Shown: positions 23,623-31,836, numbered from the stretch's first letter. The stretch: 35,818 nucleotides of DNA from Acidimicrobiales bacterium (GCA_030040015.1 JASHUM010000090.1:1-35818); one strand, 5' to 3'. Notes: a model not told the origin generated them from the sequence alone. Program-made: numbers and translations.

Positions 23623-24525
23623 GTGCGTGCGCTCGTCACCGGCGGCAAGGGGTTCGTCGGGACGTGGTTGGTGGCCCATCTCCAGGAGTGCGGTGACGAC
23701 GTGGTCTCCTTCGACAGGGAGATCGATGTCACGGACGGGCGCGCCGTGCAGAGGGCCGTCGGGGAGGCGGTGCCCGACGCCGTCTACCACCTCGCTGCCC
23801 AGACCCACGTGGGGCGTTCGTGGGACGACCCCGAAGCGGTCGTGCGCGTCAACACCTTGGGCACGCTGCACGTGCTCGAGGCGGCTCGACGGTGCTCCGA
23901 GCCGCCCACCGTGTTGCTGGTGAGTTCGGCCGAGGTCTACGGCATCATCGACGAGAGGCGACTTCCGGCTGACGAGGACACTCCGCTGGCGCCTGTCTCG
24001 CCCTATGCCGCCAGCAAGGTCGGCGCCGAGTTCCTCGGGCTCCAGGCATACCTGGCCCATGGGCTGAGGGTCATCCGGGTTCGCCCCTTCAATCACATCG
24101 GGCCGGGGCAGGGCGACGGGTTTGTGGTGCCGTCGGTGGCCAAGCGCATCGTCGAGGCACGCCGGAGCGGCAGTAACACCGTGAAGGTGGGCAATCTGAC
24201 CCCCCGCCGCGATCTCACCGACGTGCGAGACGTGGTTCGGGCCTATCGCAGTCTCGTCGAGCAGGGCCAACCTGGCGACGTCTACAACGTCTGCTCGGGT
24301 CGGGCCCCCTCGGTCGAGGAACTGGTCACCCGCATGGTGGAGCTCGCCGGCGGTGGACTCGAGCTCGTCCCTGATCCGGACCTGGTGAGGCCAGTCGACG
24401 TGCCAGTTCTGTGCGGTAGCCCCCGAAAGCTCGCCGCCGTCACGGGTTGGGCGCCCCAGGTCCCCATCGACCGATCGCTCGCCGACGTCCTCGTCCAATG
24501 GGAGCGCCTCGTTCCCGCAGACTGA
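23623..24525 (+). CDS. GDP-4-keto-6-deoxy-D-mannose reductase-like protein (RMD family)
   Basis: This 300-residue short-chain dehydrogenase has the nucleotide loop GGKGFVGTW (7-15), YHLAAQTHVGRSWDDPE, SSAEVYG (101-107), and Y128 and K132 in SPYAASKVGAE. The segment RPFNHIGPGQGDGFVVPSVAKRI is the mark of RMD/GMD-type enzymes, which act on GDP-mannose derivatives to make GDP-D-rhamnose or related sugars. A separate GMD dehydratase is not in the window. The GMPP-like gene at 17527 could supply GDP-mannose. GTG 23623 is fixed by the GTGCGTGCGCTCGTCACC reading frame and the TAAGGT box 8 nt upstream. It ends just before a minisatellite and terminator. Confidence 0.87.
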   Translation: MRALVTGGKGFVGTWLVAHLQECGDDVVSFDREIDVTDGRAVQRAVGEAVPDAVYHLAAQTHVGRSWDDPEAVVRVNTLGTLHVLEAARRCSEPPTVLLVSSAEVYGIIDERRLPADEDTPLAPVSPYAASKVGAEFLGLQAYLAHGLRVIRVRPFNHIGPGQGDGFVVPSVAKRIVEARRSGSNTVKVGNLTPRRDLTDVRDVVRAYRSLVEQGQPGDVYNVCSGRAPSVEELVTRMVELAGGGLELVPDPDLVRPVDVPVLCGSPRKLAAVTGWAPQVPIDRSLADVLVQWERLVPAD

Positions 24526-24590
24526 CGGGTGGCGTCGGTCTGGCGGGTGGCGTCGGTCTGGCGTCGGTCTGGTGGGTGGCGTCGGTCTGG
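24526..24590 (+). repeat. 18-bp tandem repeats after the RMD-like gene
   Basis: The unit CGGGTGGCGTCGGTCTGG occurs at 24526-24543 and 24544-24561, and again with one change at 24573-24590. A truncated 11-bp copy, CGTCGGTCTGG, sits between the second and third (24562-24572). The repeat starts right after the stop codon. It is non-coding in this reading. Confidence 0.9.
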
Positions 24591-24623
24591 CGGCGCCGGG
24601 GCGGGTGAGACCGGGTCTGGACG

Positions 24624-24653
24624 CGCCGAAGGCCCCCGGAGGGGCCTTCGGCG
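24624..24653. terminator. Strong hairpin between convergent genes
   Basis: CGCCGAAGGCCCC (24624-24636) and GGGGCCTTCGGCG (24641-24653) form a perfect 13-bp stem with loop CGGA. It lies between the ends of the RMD-like gene and the helical-protein gene and is the best terminator candidate in the window for both directions, although no T-tract follows. Confidence 0.75.
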
Positions 24654-24665
24654 GAGTCGACTCCG
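24652..24665. repeat. 14-bp perfect palindrome
   Basis: CGGAGTCGACTCCG is fully self-complementary and overlaps the last two bases of the terminator stem. It could be an extension of the termination structure or a protein-binding site. Confidence 0.6.
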
Positions 24666-24692
24666 GGTGGGGGGGGGAACCCGGGGCCGGGG
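24665..24692 (+). other. G-rich run with quadruplex potential
   Basis: GGGT, a run of nine G (24669-24677), AACCC, GGGG, CC and GGGG follow in sequence. This has the G-tracts needed for a G-quadruplex on the plus strand. It ends about 10 nt before the stop codon of the opposing gene. Confidence 0.5.
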
Positions 24693-24701
24693 ATCAGAGG
24701 G

Positions 24702-25067
24702 TCAGGCGGGGCTGATCAGCAGGGCACGCAGTTGCTGGCGCGCCTCGCGGGCCTGGGCCCGAGCTTGCTCGAGCAGTGACCGGGCTTGTGCCGGGAGACG
24801 CTGCTCCACGGGCTCCCAGGTCGACTCGAGCCGGGTGATGACCTGCTCGACGCGGTCGTCCACGTCCTTGACCCGCTGGGTCAGCTGGTGGCGGACGTCC
24901 TCGAGGGCGGTCTCCACCTGGGAGCGGGGTTCGGACAGCCGCTTGGTCAGCTCCTGGCGACGAACCTGGGCCCGCTGGAAGCCCAGCACCCCGAGACCGA
25001 CGACGACATAGGCGGCGTCACGGGCGGTCTTGGAGAGCTCTTCGGTGATGTCCTTGATCTCGGGCAA
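24702..25067 (-). CDS. Small helical coiled-coil protein, function unknown
   Basis: A 121-residue protein starting at TTG 25067, with AAGGAGG (25080-25074) 6 nt upstream. The start is chosen for this site; reading further upstream in frame crosses the promoter. Residues 18-31 (AAYVVVGLGVLGFQ) are a short hydrophobic helix that may touch the membrane. The rest is a long charged helix with heptad-like spacing (ETALEDVRHQLTQRVKDVDD, then LPAQARSLLEQARAQAREA), suggesting a coiled coil. I do not recognise a characterised family; phasin-like or apolipoprotein-like helical proteins look similar in composition only. It has its own canonical promoter within an inverted repeat and no operon partners, which suggests separate regulation. 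Confidence 0.8.
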   Translation of the reverse strand: MPEIKDITEELSKTARDAAYVVVGLGVLGFQRAQVRRQELTKRLSEPRSQVETALEDVRHQLTQRVKDVDDRVEQVITRLESTWEPVEQRLPAQARSLLEQARAQAREARQQLRALLISPA

Positions 25068-25086
25068 CTCGTTCCTCCTTCGAAAT

Positions 25087-25134
25087 GAACTGCTAGCTAG
25101 TGTAACCTGATCTGCTAACAATTGCAAGCAGTTC
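25087..25134. promoter_or_regulatory. Inverted repeat enclosing the promoter of the helical-protein gene
   Basis: GAACTGCTAGC (25087-25097) and GCAAGCAGTTC (25124-25134) are inverted with one mismatch in 11. They bracket the -10 and overlap the -35 box of the gene on the minus strand, so they are placed like an operator pair. The stretch is AT-richer than its surroundings. Confidence 0.5.
25099..25127 (-). promoter_or_regulatory. Canonical promoter: TTGCAA, 17 nt, TACACT
   Basis: On the minus strand, TTGCAA (25127-25122) is followed by exactly 17 nt and then TACACT (25104-25099). This is the only well-formed two-box vegetative-type promoter I could see in the window. It drives the small helical-protein gene, which also has a full Shine-Dalgarno site, unlike the leaderless genes around it. 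Confidence 0.65.
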
Positions 25135-25219
25135 TCCGGGTGTCCTCCCGGCCTCGGGGGATGGCGGGACTCCGTATTTCGGGGCTCCCCGGGCCTTGGG
25201 GGCGTTCGCCAGCCGCCTG

Positions 25220-25225
25220 TAGCCT
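25220..25225 (+). promoter_or_regulatory. -10 box TAGCCT for the large glycosyltransferase gene
   Basis: TAGCCT lies 10 nt before ATG 25236 in the 168-nt divergent gap. A very short leader or leaderless message is likely. Confidence 0.5.
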
Positions 25226-25235
25226 CGTCGCCCTG

Positions 25236-28200
25236 ATGGAGAACCTGGCGCCCCCGGTGGTGGCCGTGATCGTCACCAACGATCCGGGGCCCTGGTTCGA
25301 GGAGACCCTGCGGTCCTTCGCCCAACAGGAGTACCCCGAGCTGTCGGTTCTCGTTCTCGATGCCGCCAGCGCCGAGGACCCGACACCGAGGGTGGCTGCG
25401 ATCCTCCCCAATGCGTTCGTGCGGCGGCTGCCCGAGAACAGGGGCTTCGCCGCGTCGGCCGACGCCGTTCTCGGCATGGTGAGCGGGGCCTCCCACTTGC
25501 TCCTGTGCCACGACGACGTCGCCCTCGACCCCGACGCCGTCCACATCATGGTCGAGGAGTCCTTCCGGTCCAACGCCGGAGTGGTGGCCCCCAAGCTGGT
25601 GAGCTGGGAGGACCCCTCACGCCTCCTCCACGTCGGCATGGCGGTCGACAAAGGTGGGGCCGTCGTCGACCGCGTGGAGCCGGGTGAGGTCGACCACGGC
25701 CAGCACGACGCCGTGCTCGACGTGTTCCTGGCTCCCGGCGGGTGCACCTTGGTCCGGGCCGATCTCTTCGCCGAGCTGGGTGGGTTCGACCCCGCCATCA
25801 CGGCGATGGGCGACGACTTGGACCTCTGCTGGCGAGCCCAAGTCGCCGGAGCCCGTGTCGTGGTGGCCCCGGCTGCCCGGGTGCGGCACCTCGAGCGTCT
25901 CGCTGCTGGCCGGCGGCCACTTCCCCCCGGCGTCCCGAACCTGCAGGCGCTCCAGCGGCGCCACGAACTGCGCACCGTCCTCGTGTCCTACAGCCGCCTG
26001 CACCTGGTGCGTGTCCTTCCCCAGGTGTTCGCCCTCGCCGTGGGGGAGAGCCTCCTCGCCCTGCTCTCCGGCCATCCCGAGCGGGCCCGTGCCGTCGCCC
26101 ATGCGTGGCGGTGGAATTGGTCGCATCGCAAGGAGCTCAGGGCGGCGCGGCGGGCGGCAGATGCCCGACGCCTTCTGTCCGACTCCGAGGTGCGCCGGAT
26201 GCAGCTGCACGGAAGTGCCCGGCTGACCACGTACCTGCGGCGGGTGGCGGCGCATGGCCTGGAGGCCGCCCATGCCGGAGGTGCGTACCTGTGGGCTCAG
26301 CGCACGGAAGAGCCACCCCCGGGCGAGTATGCCGCTGCGGCAACAGAGGCGCCCCGGAGCGCCGGACCGCTCGGTTCCGGCCGGCGCCTGATGGTGTGGG
26401 CGATCGTCGCCGTCGTGCTCTTGGTGGGCAGCCGCGAGATCCTCGGGGCGGGGCTGCCGTCGATGGCCGGCCTGCTGCCCTTTCCGTCGTGGTCGGCGCT
26501 CCTCCATCGGTTCGTCGACGGCACCGGCTCCGGCATCGGCACGGCCCAACCCACCAGCCCCGTCACCGGCCCGCTCGGTGTCGTGGGCTTCATCCTCGGT
26601 GGGTCCGTGGGACTGCTCCAGAAGATCGTGGTGTTGGGCTGCCCGCCCCTGGGAGCCATCGGCATGTCCCGTTTGGCCCGCCCCCTGGTCTCGACGCGGG
26701 GACGCCTTGCCGCCTCGATCAGCTACCTGGCGCTGCCGGTCGCGTACGACGCACTCGCCCTCGGCCGGTGGGACGCGCTGGTGGCCTTCGCATTCGCGCC
26801 GTGGGTCGTGGCCCGCCTTCTTCAAGCCTCCGGCCTGACCGGGCCGGTCGTCTCGAGTGGGTCGCGAGCCGTCAACAGGCTCCGCAGCCGACGCTTGCGA
26901 GCGCCGGCGCGCCAGGCGCTGGGGCTCGGTGTTCTCGACGCCATCTTCTGCGCGCTGGCGCCCGGGGGCGCAGCGCTCACGCTCCTCATGGCCCTCGGGC
27001 TGGCGTCAGGAGTGGTCCTGGTTCTCGGTCGCGCTGCCTGGCAACCGGTTCGACGCATGGTGGGAGTGGCACTGGGCGCGACGGTGGCGGCGGCGGTCCT
27101 CCTCGCTCCGTGGTCGTACACCTTGCTCTCGGGACCGAACCGGTGGCAGGCGTTGACCGGGGTGGCGATGGCGCCGGGAACCGGAGCGTCCTGGCCCAGC
27201 CTCGTGCGCTTGGCCGTCGGCCCCATCGGGGACACGCCGCTCGCCTACGGCTTGGTCGCGGCCGGTCTCGTGTGTCTGTTCGTCGGTGTACGCCGACGCC
27301 TCACCTGGGGCGCCATGAGCTGGGGTCTGGTCATCTCGGCATGGATCGTCGCCTGGGTCGAGAGCCGGGGATGGACGGCGGGTATGGCGCTCGACGTCAA
27401 CATGCTGTTGGTGCCCGCCGCGGTGGGGGTCGCTCTTGGTATCGGGCTCGGGGTGTCCGCCTTCGAGCAGGACCTGCCTGCTTTCCGGTTCGGCTGGCGC
27501 CACTTGGTCGCTGTGGTGGGAGCCGCCGCCTCGGTGGTCGGAACGCTGCCCGTTCTCGCCGCGGTCGGGAGCGGTCGATGGGACCTTCCCCAGAGCGGCC
27601 TGGGGGAGGCCACGGCGTGGTTGGCGGCCAAAGCTCCCCGGGGTGGCTTCCGCACGTTGTGGCTCGGCGACCCTCGGGCATTGCCGGGGGGAGGCTGGCA
27701 GGTCCAGCCCGGACTCGGGTACTCGGTGACCGAGGGAGGCCTGCCCGAGGTCACCGCACTGTGGGTGAGCTCCAGCCCCGGGCCAGCCACCTCCGTCGGA
27801 CACGACGTCGTTCTCGCTGAGCGAAGTGACACCGTGGAGCTCGGCCACCTGTTGGCCCGGTCGGGGATCCGCTATGTCGTCGTGGTCGGCGCGCTCGCTC
27901 CGCAGATCCCGGGCTACCAGACGCCTCCCAGCTACGCGCCGCCGGCCGTGCTCGATGGTGCGCTGGCTGCCCAGACCGACCTGCAATCGGTGCCGGGTCA
28001 GACCGGGCTCGACGTGTACGTCAACTCCGCCGCCGTCACGGCGCCGGTACCGCCGCCGCGGCCGATGTCGTGGGCCTTTCGCGGCGGCGTCACCGCCGAG
28101 ATCGTCGTGTGGGTGTCGCTGGCCGCGTACCTGGCTCGGCGCCGCTGGTACGACGTCCCTGGACGGCGCCGACGCCGACGCTCGCGCTCCGCTGTCGCCC

Positions 28201-28274
28201 GCAGCCGAGCCGAAACCCGACGGGCGGGCCGCCAGGAGCGGATCGCGGTGGGGGCGCGGTCCGCAGCCGGATGA
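25236..28274 (+). CDS. GT2 glycosyltransferase fused to a multi-pass membrane domain
   Basis: This 1012-residue protein begins with a GT-A domain (about residues 8-230): VVAVIVTNDPGPWFEETL, the metal-binding HDD (92-94), and GDDLDLCWRAQ (192-202). A basic linker leads to a large polytopic region from about residue 380 with roughly ten hydrophobic segments (for example VWAIVAVVLLVGSREILG and GLVAAGLVCLFVGV). An extracytoplasmic part (about 850-940) and a last membrane helix with an Arg-rich cytosolic tail follow. It may transfer a sugar and also export or polymerise the product, or the membrane half may be a GT-C-like second enzyme. ATG 25236 is chosen over an open upstream frame because of the TAGCCT box and domain start. 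It is coupled (ATGA) to the DUF5719 gene. Confidence 0.88.
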   Translation: MENLAPPVVAVIVTNDPGPWFEETLRSFAQQEYPELSVLVLDAASAEDPTPRVAAILPNAFVRRLPENRGFAASADAVLGMVSGASHLLLCHDDVALDPDAVHIMVEESFRSNAGVVAPKLVSWEDPSRLLHVGMAVDKGGAVVDRVEPGEVDHGQHDAVLDVFLAPGGCTLVRADLFAELGGFDPAITAMGDDLDLCWRAQVAGARVVVAPAARVRHLERLAAGRRPLPPGVPNLQALQRRHELRTVLVSYSRLHLVRVLPQVFALAVGESLLALLSGHPERARAVAHAWRWNWSHRKELRAARRAADARRLLSDSEVRRMQLHGSARLTTYLRRVAAHGLEAAHAGGAYLWAQRTEEPPPGEYAAAATEAPRSAGPLGSGRRLMVWAIVAVVLLVGSREILGAGLPSMAGLLPFPSWSALLHRFVDGTGSGIGTAQPTSPVTGPLGVVGFILGGSVGLLQKIVVLGCPPLGAIGMSRLARPLVSTRGRLAASISYLALPVAYDALALGRWDALVAFAFAPWVVARLLQASGLTGPVVSSGSRAVNRLRSRRLRAPARQALGLGVLDAIFCALAPGGAALTLLMALGLASGVVLVLGRAAWQPVRRMVGVALGATVAAAVLLAPWSYTLLSGPNRWQALTGVAMAPGTGASWPSLVRLAVGPIGDTPLAYGLVAAGLVCLFVGVRRRLTWGAMSWGLVISAWIVAWVESRGWTAGMALDVNMLLVPAAVGVALGIGLGVSAFEQDLPAFRFGWRHLVAVVGAAASVVGTLPVLAAVGSGRWDLPQSGLGEATAWLAAKAPRGGFRTLWLGDPRALPGGGWQVQPGLGYSVTEGGLPEVTALWVSSSPGPATSVGHDVVLAERSDTVELGHLLARSGIRYVVVVGALAPQIPGYQTPPSYAPPAVLDGALAAQTDLQSVPGQTGLDVYVNSAAVTAPVPPPRPMSWAFRGGVTAEIVVWVSLAAYLARRRWYDVPGRRRRRRSRSAVARSRAETRRAGRQERIAVGARSAAG

Positions 28275-29749
28275 TCCCTGAAGACTCGGCACCGTCAAGT
28301 CGTTCTCGCGCTGGTAGTGGGCGTAGGTCGAGCCTCGACGCCCCGCGTCGGTTGACGCTCCTGGCCGGCGTCGTCGCAGCCGTGGCCGGCGTCTCGGTGG
28401 CAGAAGCCGTGTTGCCGTCCTCGTCGGTTCCCGGCGCCAGCACTCCTCCCGCCTCGGCGATCCTGGCCGGCGCGTCGGCCTCCAGCTCGTCGTGGTACTG
28501 CGCCGCGCCTGCCGCCGCTCCGGCCGGTTCCCAGGCGACGGTGTTGCTCACCAATCTCCGCTCTCGACCGGTTCGGGCGAGCCTGCAAACGGTCTCGACG
28601 ACCGGGGCCAGCACCGAGGAGCAGGTCACCCTCCCGGCATACGGTTCGTCCGGCATTCCGGTGCCCCTGTCCGCCGTGGAGGTCGTGCTCCGAGGCGGGG
28701 AGGTGAGCGCCGCCCAACAGGTCACCGACTCGCTCGGCTCGAGCGCGGCACCGTGCGCCTCGGCGCCCTCGACGAACATGTACTTCGGGGCCGGATCGAC
28801 GGCCGGCGGAGCAGGCATGCAGGTGGCGGTGTTCAACCCCCTGCCCACGCCAGCCGTCGTCGACGTGTCCTTCGTCTCCCCTTCGGGACTGGTCGTCCCT
28901 CCCGCCTATCAGGGGATCCCGGTTTCTCCGGGAACGGTGGTGACGGAGAACGTGTCCGACCACGTCCCCTCCAACGGTTCGCTGGCAGCGGTTGTGAACG
29001 CTTTGTCGGGCTCGGTGGTCGCCACCGAGATGGAGGAGGGGGGAGCCCCGGGCGCCCTCTTCTCCGTCGTCGATGGCGCCAACCAACTCGGGTCGGTGTG
29101 GTCGTTCGCCCAGAACGCCGACCCGGCCGGGGGCGGCACCACCTTCACCCTGGTCAACCCGGCCAGCGGCCCTGTGACGGTCACCGCCTCGATCTCTCTC
29201 GGCCAAGGGCGCGCTTCCCCGCTCGTCGTGCAGGTACCGGGTCAGTCCTCGGCGTCGTTCTCTTCACAGAACGAGACACGCATCCCGAGCGGGTCCGTCT
29301 TCGGCATCGTCTTCCGCACCCTGTCCGGCCAGGGGATCTTCGTGGGCCGCCAGGTGTCGCTGCCCGCCGGAGGTCCACTCCCGGCCAACAGCTTCGGCAA
29401 CGCCCAATTGGGCGGGGTGAGCCGGTGGCTCGTGCCGGCCGTCCTCCCCGGTGAGACGGTTGGGAGCTTGGGCATGGTCGACCTGGCTGGCGCGCCGGAG
29501 CGCGTGACCATCGCGACCTTCGGCTCCGGCACCGACAGCGGCAGGTCGCACTCGAACGTGGTGGACCGGGTCACGCTCGTTCCCGGAGCCCTGGTCGTGC
29601 TCACTCCGAGCACCGGGTTCCCGTTGGGCTCGGAACCTCTCGTGCTGCACGCCGACGGGCCGGTCTCTGTCGAGCTCGACCCGTCTCCGGCTGCGACGCC
29701 GGGAAGCGCACCCGTGCCGCTGTGGCCGCTCCTTCTTGGAGAGAGTTAG
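28271..29749 (+). CDS. DUF5719-family extracytoplasmic protein
   Basis: This 492-residue protein has one N-terminal hydrophobic helix (about 29-46, LTLLAGVVAAVAGVSVAEAV), then a Ser/Ala/Pro-rich linker and a long beta-rich region. The region holds repeated immunoglobulin-like strands (TVLLTNLRSRPVRASLQTVS, VAVFNPLPTPAVVDVSFVSP, FTLVNPASGPVTVTASISLG). These repeats around Asn-Pro motifs are typical of DUF5719, which in actinobacteria I recall lying next to a glycosyltransferase, as here. The function is unknown; it probably sits on the outer face of the membrane. The start ATG 28271 overlaps the glycosyltransferase stop (ATGA). The stop codon interlocks with that of the convergent ftsH gene. 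Confidence 0.85.
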   Translation: MIPEDSAPSSRSRAGSGRRSSLDAPRRLTLLAGVVAAVAGVSVAEAVLPSSSVPGASTPPASAILAGASASSSSWYCAAPAAAPAGSQATVLLTNLRSRPVRASLQTVSTTGASTEEQVTLPAYGSSGIPVPLSAVEVVLRGGEVSAAQQVTDSLGSSAAPCASAPSTNMYFGAGSTAGGAGMQVAVFNPLPTPAVVDVSFVSPSGLVVPPAYQGIPVSPGTVVTENVSDHVPSNGSLAAVVNALSGSVVATEMEEGGAPGALFSVVDGANQLGSVWSFAQNADPAGGGTTFTLVNPASGPVTVTASISLGQGRASPLVVQVPGQSSASFSSQNETRIPSGSVFGIVFRTLSGQGIFVGRQVSLPAGGPLPANSFGNAQLGGVSRWLVPAVLPGETVGSLGMVDLAGAPERVTIATFGSGTDSGRSHSNVVDRVTLVPGALVVLTPSTGFPLGSEPLVLHADGPVSVELDPSPAATPGSAPVPLWPLLLGES

Positions 29750-31830
29750 TCGCCCGCAGTCGGGTGCGTACTCTGCGCCCCGTGGGTCCCGCTCTGCGCC
29801 CCGTGCGTCCCGCTCTGCGCCCCGTGCGCCGAGCTCTGCGCCCCGTGCGCCGGGCTCCCAGAACTCGAGCCATCGGCTGCCGGGGCACCACTGTGCTCCC
29901 GGGCTGAGGCAGAGGGGAGGTGACGCACGGTCTCCGATTCGTGGACCGGGCGCCCGTAGGCCTCCTCCACCAGCCGGCCGACCTCTTCTCCATCGAGGGT
30001 CTCCCGCCCGAGAAGGCCGTGAGCCACTGACTCGAGGCCACCCCGATGCCGGCTGAGGAGTTCGATCGCCCGCTCCTCCTGCTCACGCAGGATGCGGGCC
30101 ACTTCGGCGTCCACTACCCGGGCCGTGTCCTCGGAATAGTCACGCGAGTGGAGAAGGTCCTCCCCCAGGAAGACCATGCCCTGTGATCCCCACGCCATGG
30201 GCCCGAGCTCCTCGCTCATGCCCCATTCCCGCACCATCTTGCGTGCCAACTCGGTGTTCCCGACCAGATCGTTGCTGGCGCCGGTGGACAGGTCGCCATA
30301 GATGAGGATCTCGGCGGCGCGTCCTCCCATACGGACGCACAAGGAGTCCTCGATGACCTCGCGGGGGTAGATGTGTCGCTCTTCGATGGGCAGCTGCTGG
30401 GTCACGCCGAGGGCCATGCCGGTGGGGAGGATCGTCACCTTGTGGACCGGATCTGCGTGCTCGAGCACGTAGGCCAGGACGGCGTGGCCGGACTCGTGGA
30501 AGGCGACCCGCTCTTTTTCCTGGTCCGAGAGCACCAGGCTCTCCCGCCGTTGGCCCATGAGCACTCGGTCGCGCGCCGACTCGAAGTCCTGCATCTCGAC
30601 CTGGTGCGATCCCCGCCGCACGGCGTAGAGGGCGGCCTCGTTGACCAGGTTGGCCAGATCGGCCCCGCTCATCCCCGGGGTGCCGCGGGCCACCAGCTCC
30701 AGGTCGACGTCGGGACCGATGCGCTTGTCCTTGCAGTGCACCTGGAGGATGGGAAGCCGCTCCTCCAGATCCGGGAGGGGGACAACGATCTGCCGGTCGA
30801 AGCGACCGGGCCTGAGGAGGGCGGGATCGAGGATGTCGGGCCGGTTGGTGGCCGCCATGATGACCACACCCTCGGCCGGGTCGAACCCGTCCATCTCCGA
30901 GAGCATCTGGTTGAGGGTCTGCTCCCGCTCGTCGTGGCCGCCGCCGAGACCGGCACCCCGCTTGCGACCGATCGAGTCGATCTCGTCGACGAAGATGATC
31001 GCCGGGGCCTGCTTGCGTGCCGTCTGGAACAGGTCGCGCACCCGGCTGGCACCTACGCCGACGAACATCTCCATGAAGTCGGACCCGCTCACCGACATGA
31101 AGGGGACGCCGGCCTCGCCTGCCACCGCTCTGGCTATGAGGGTCTTGCCCGTGCCCGGTGGCCCGACGAGAAGGATGCCCTTGGGGATCCGCGCCCCGAT
31201 GTCGCGGAAGCGATGGGGCGACTTCAAAAAGTCGACGACCTCACTGATCTCCACCTTGACGCCCTGGTAGCCGGCCACGTCGGCGAAGGTGGTGCGTGGC
31301 CGCTCGGTGGTGTACAGGCGGGCACGCGATCGGCCGATCGACATGATGCCGCTCATCTGCCCCTGGGCACGGCGGCTGATCCATATGAAGACTCCCACGA
31401 AGGCCAGAAGAATCAGGATCGTGGGGAGCCACTGGCCCAAGGCGCTCTCGGTGGGCGTGTTGAAGTGGACGGTGGCGACGTCGGATCGGAGGGTGTCGAC
31501 CTCGTCCTGGACGGCGGGGTCAGGGCCGCTCACCGAGTAGTGGACCCCGTCCTTGAGCTGTCCGGTGATCACCCCGGTGGAGTTGTTCACCGTCGCCGTC
31601 TCGACCTGCTTCTGGGGGACGTAGGTGCCGATGAAGGCCTTGTAGCCGATCGTCTTGACCGAAGGCTTCGAAACCAGCGGCGGGATGATCAAGAAGGCGA
31701 CGACCGCCACCAGAAGCAGCGCGAAGACCCACCGCCAGCTCTGGTCCCCGCCTCCGCCCGCGCCCTGCGCGGAGCCTCCCGGCCCGGTGGGCACGGGCCG
31801 ACCGGTCCGACGGTCCGGGAACGGGCTCAT
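29746..31830 (-). CDS. ftsH: ATP-dependent zinc metalloprotease FtsH
   Basis: This 694-residue membrane protease degrades misassembled membrane proteins and some regulators. Two membrane helices (about 33-53 and 134-151) flank an external domain. The AAA domain has GPPGTGKT (223-230), IIFVDEID (278-285) and the second region of homology [20 protein letters not shown]. The protease has zinc motif HESGH (445-449) and the third ligand D521 in TGASND. The motif is usually HEAGH; Ser in place of Ala should be tolerated. The C-terminal tail (about 640-694) is low-complexity and holds four near-identical seven-residue units around HGAQS. ATG 31830 has a TAGCAT box 6 nt upstream. It is divergent from a CPBP protease gene. 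Confidence 0.96.
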   Translation of the reverse strand: MSPFPDRRTGRPVPTGPGGSAQGAGGGGDQSWRWVFALLLVAVVAFLIIPPLVSKPSVKTIGYKAFIGTYVPQKQVETATVNNSTGVITGQLKDGVHYSVSGPDPAVQDEVDTLRSDVATVHFNTPTESALGQWLPTILILLAFVGVFIWISRRAQGQMSGIMSIGRSRARLYTTERPRTTFADVAGYQGVKVEISEVVDFLKSPHRFRDIGARIPKGILLVGPPGTGKTLIARAVAGEAGVPFMSVSGSDFMEMFVGVGASRVRDLFQTARKQAPAIIFVDEIDSIGRKRGAGLGGGHDEREQTLNQMLSEMDGFDPAEGVVIMAATNRPDILDPALLRPGRFDRQIVVPLPDLEERLPILQVHCKDKRIGPDVDLELVARGTPGMSGADLANLVNEAALYAVRRGSHQVEMQDFESARDRVLMGQRRESLVLSDQEKERVAFHESGHAVLAYVLEHADPVHKVTILPTGMALGVTQQLPIEERHIYPREVIEDSLCVRMGGRAAEILIYGDLSTGASNDLVGNTELARKMVREWGMSEELGPMAWGSQGMVFLGEDLLHSRDYSEDTARVVDAEVARILREQEERAIELLSRHRGGLESVAHGLLGRETLDGEEVGRLVEEAYGRPVHESETVRHLPSASAREHSGAPAADGSSSGSPAHGAQSSAHGAQSGTHGAQSGTHGAQSTHPTAGD
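29773..29856. repeat. 21-bp minisatellite in the ftsH 3' end
   Basis: Four tandem 21-bp units (29773-29793, 29794-29814, 29815-29835, 29836-29856) differ at only a few positions. They encode the heptapeptide set around AHGAQS or THGAQS in the FtsH tail. Unit gain or loss would keep the reading frame. Confidence 0.95.
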
Positions 31831-31836
31831 TGCCCC

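Noticed and set aside
24526-24590. Possible CRISPR array
   Set aside because: The units are adjacent, of 18 bp, without spacers of regular length, and no cas genes are near.
25617-26825. A 402-codon minus-strand frame within the large glycosyltransferase gene
   Set aside because: Rich in Gly, His, Arg and Glu with no recognisable motif; the plus strand holds an intact GT-A domain.
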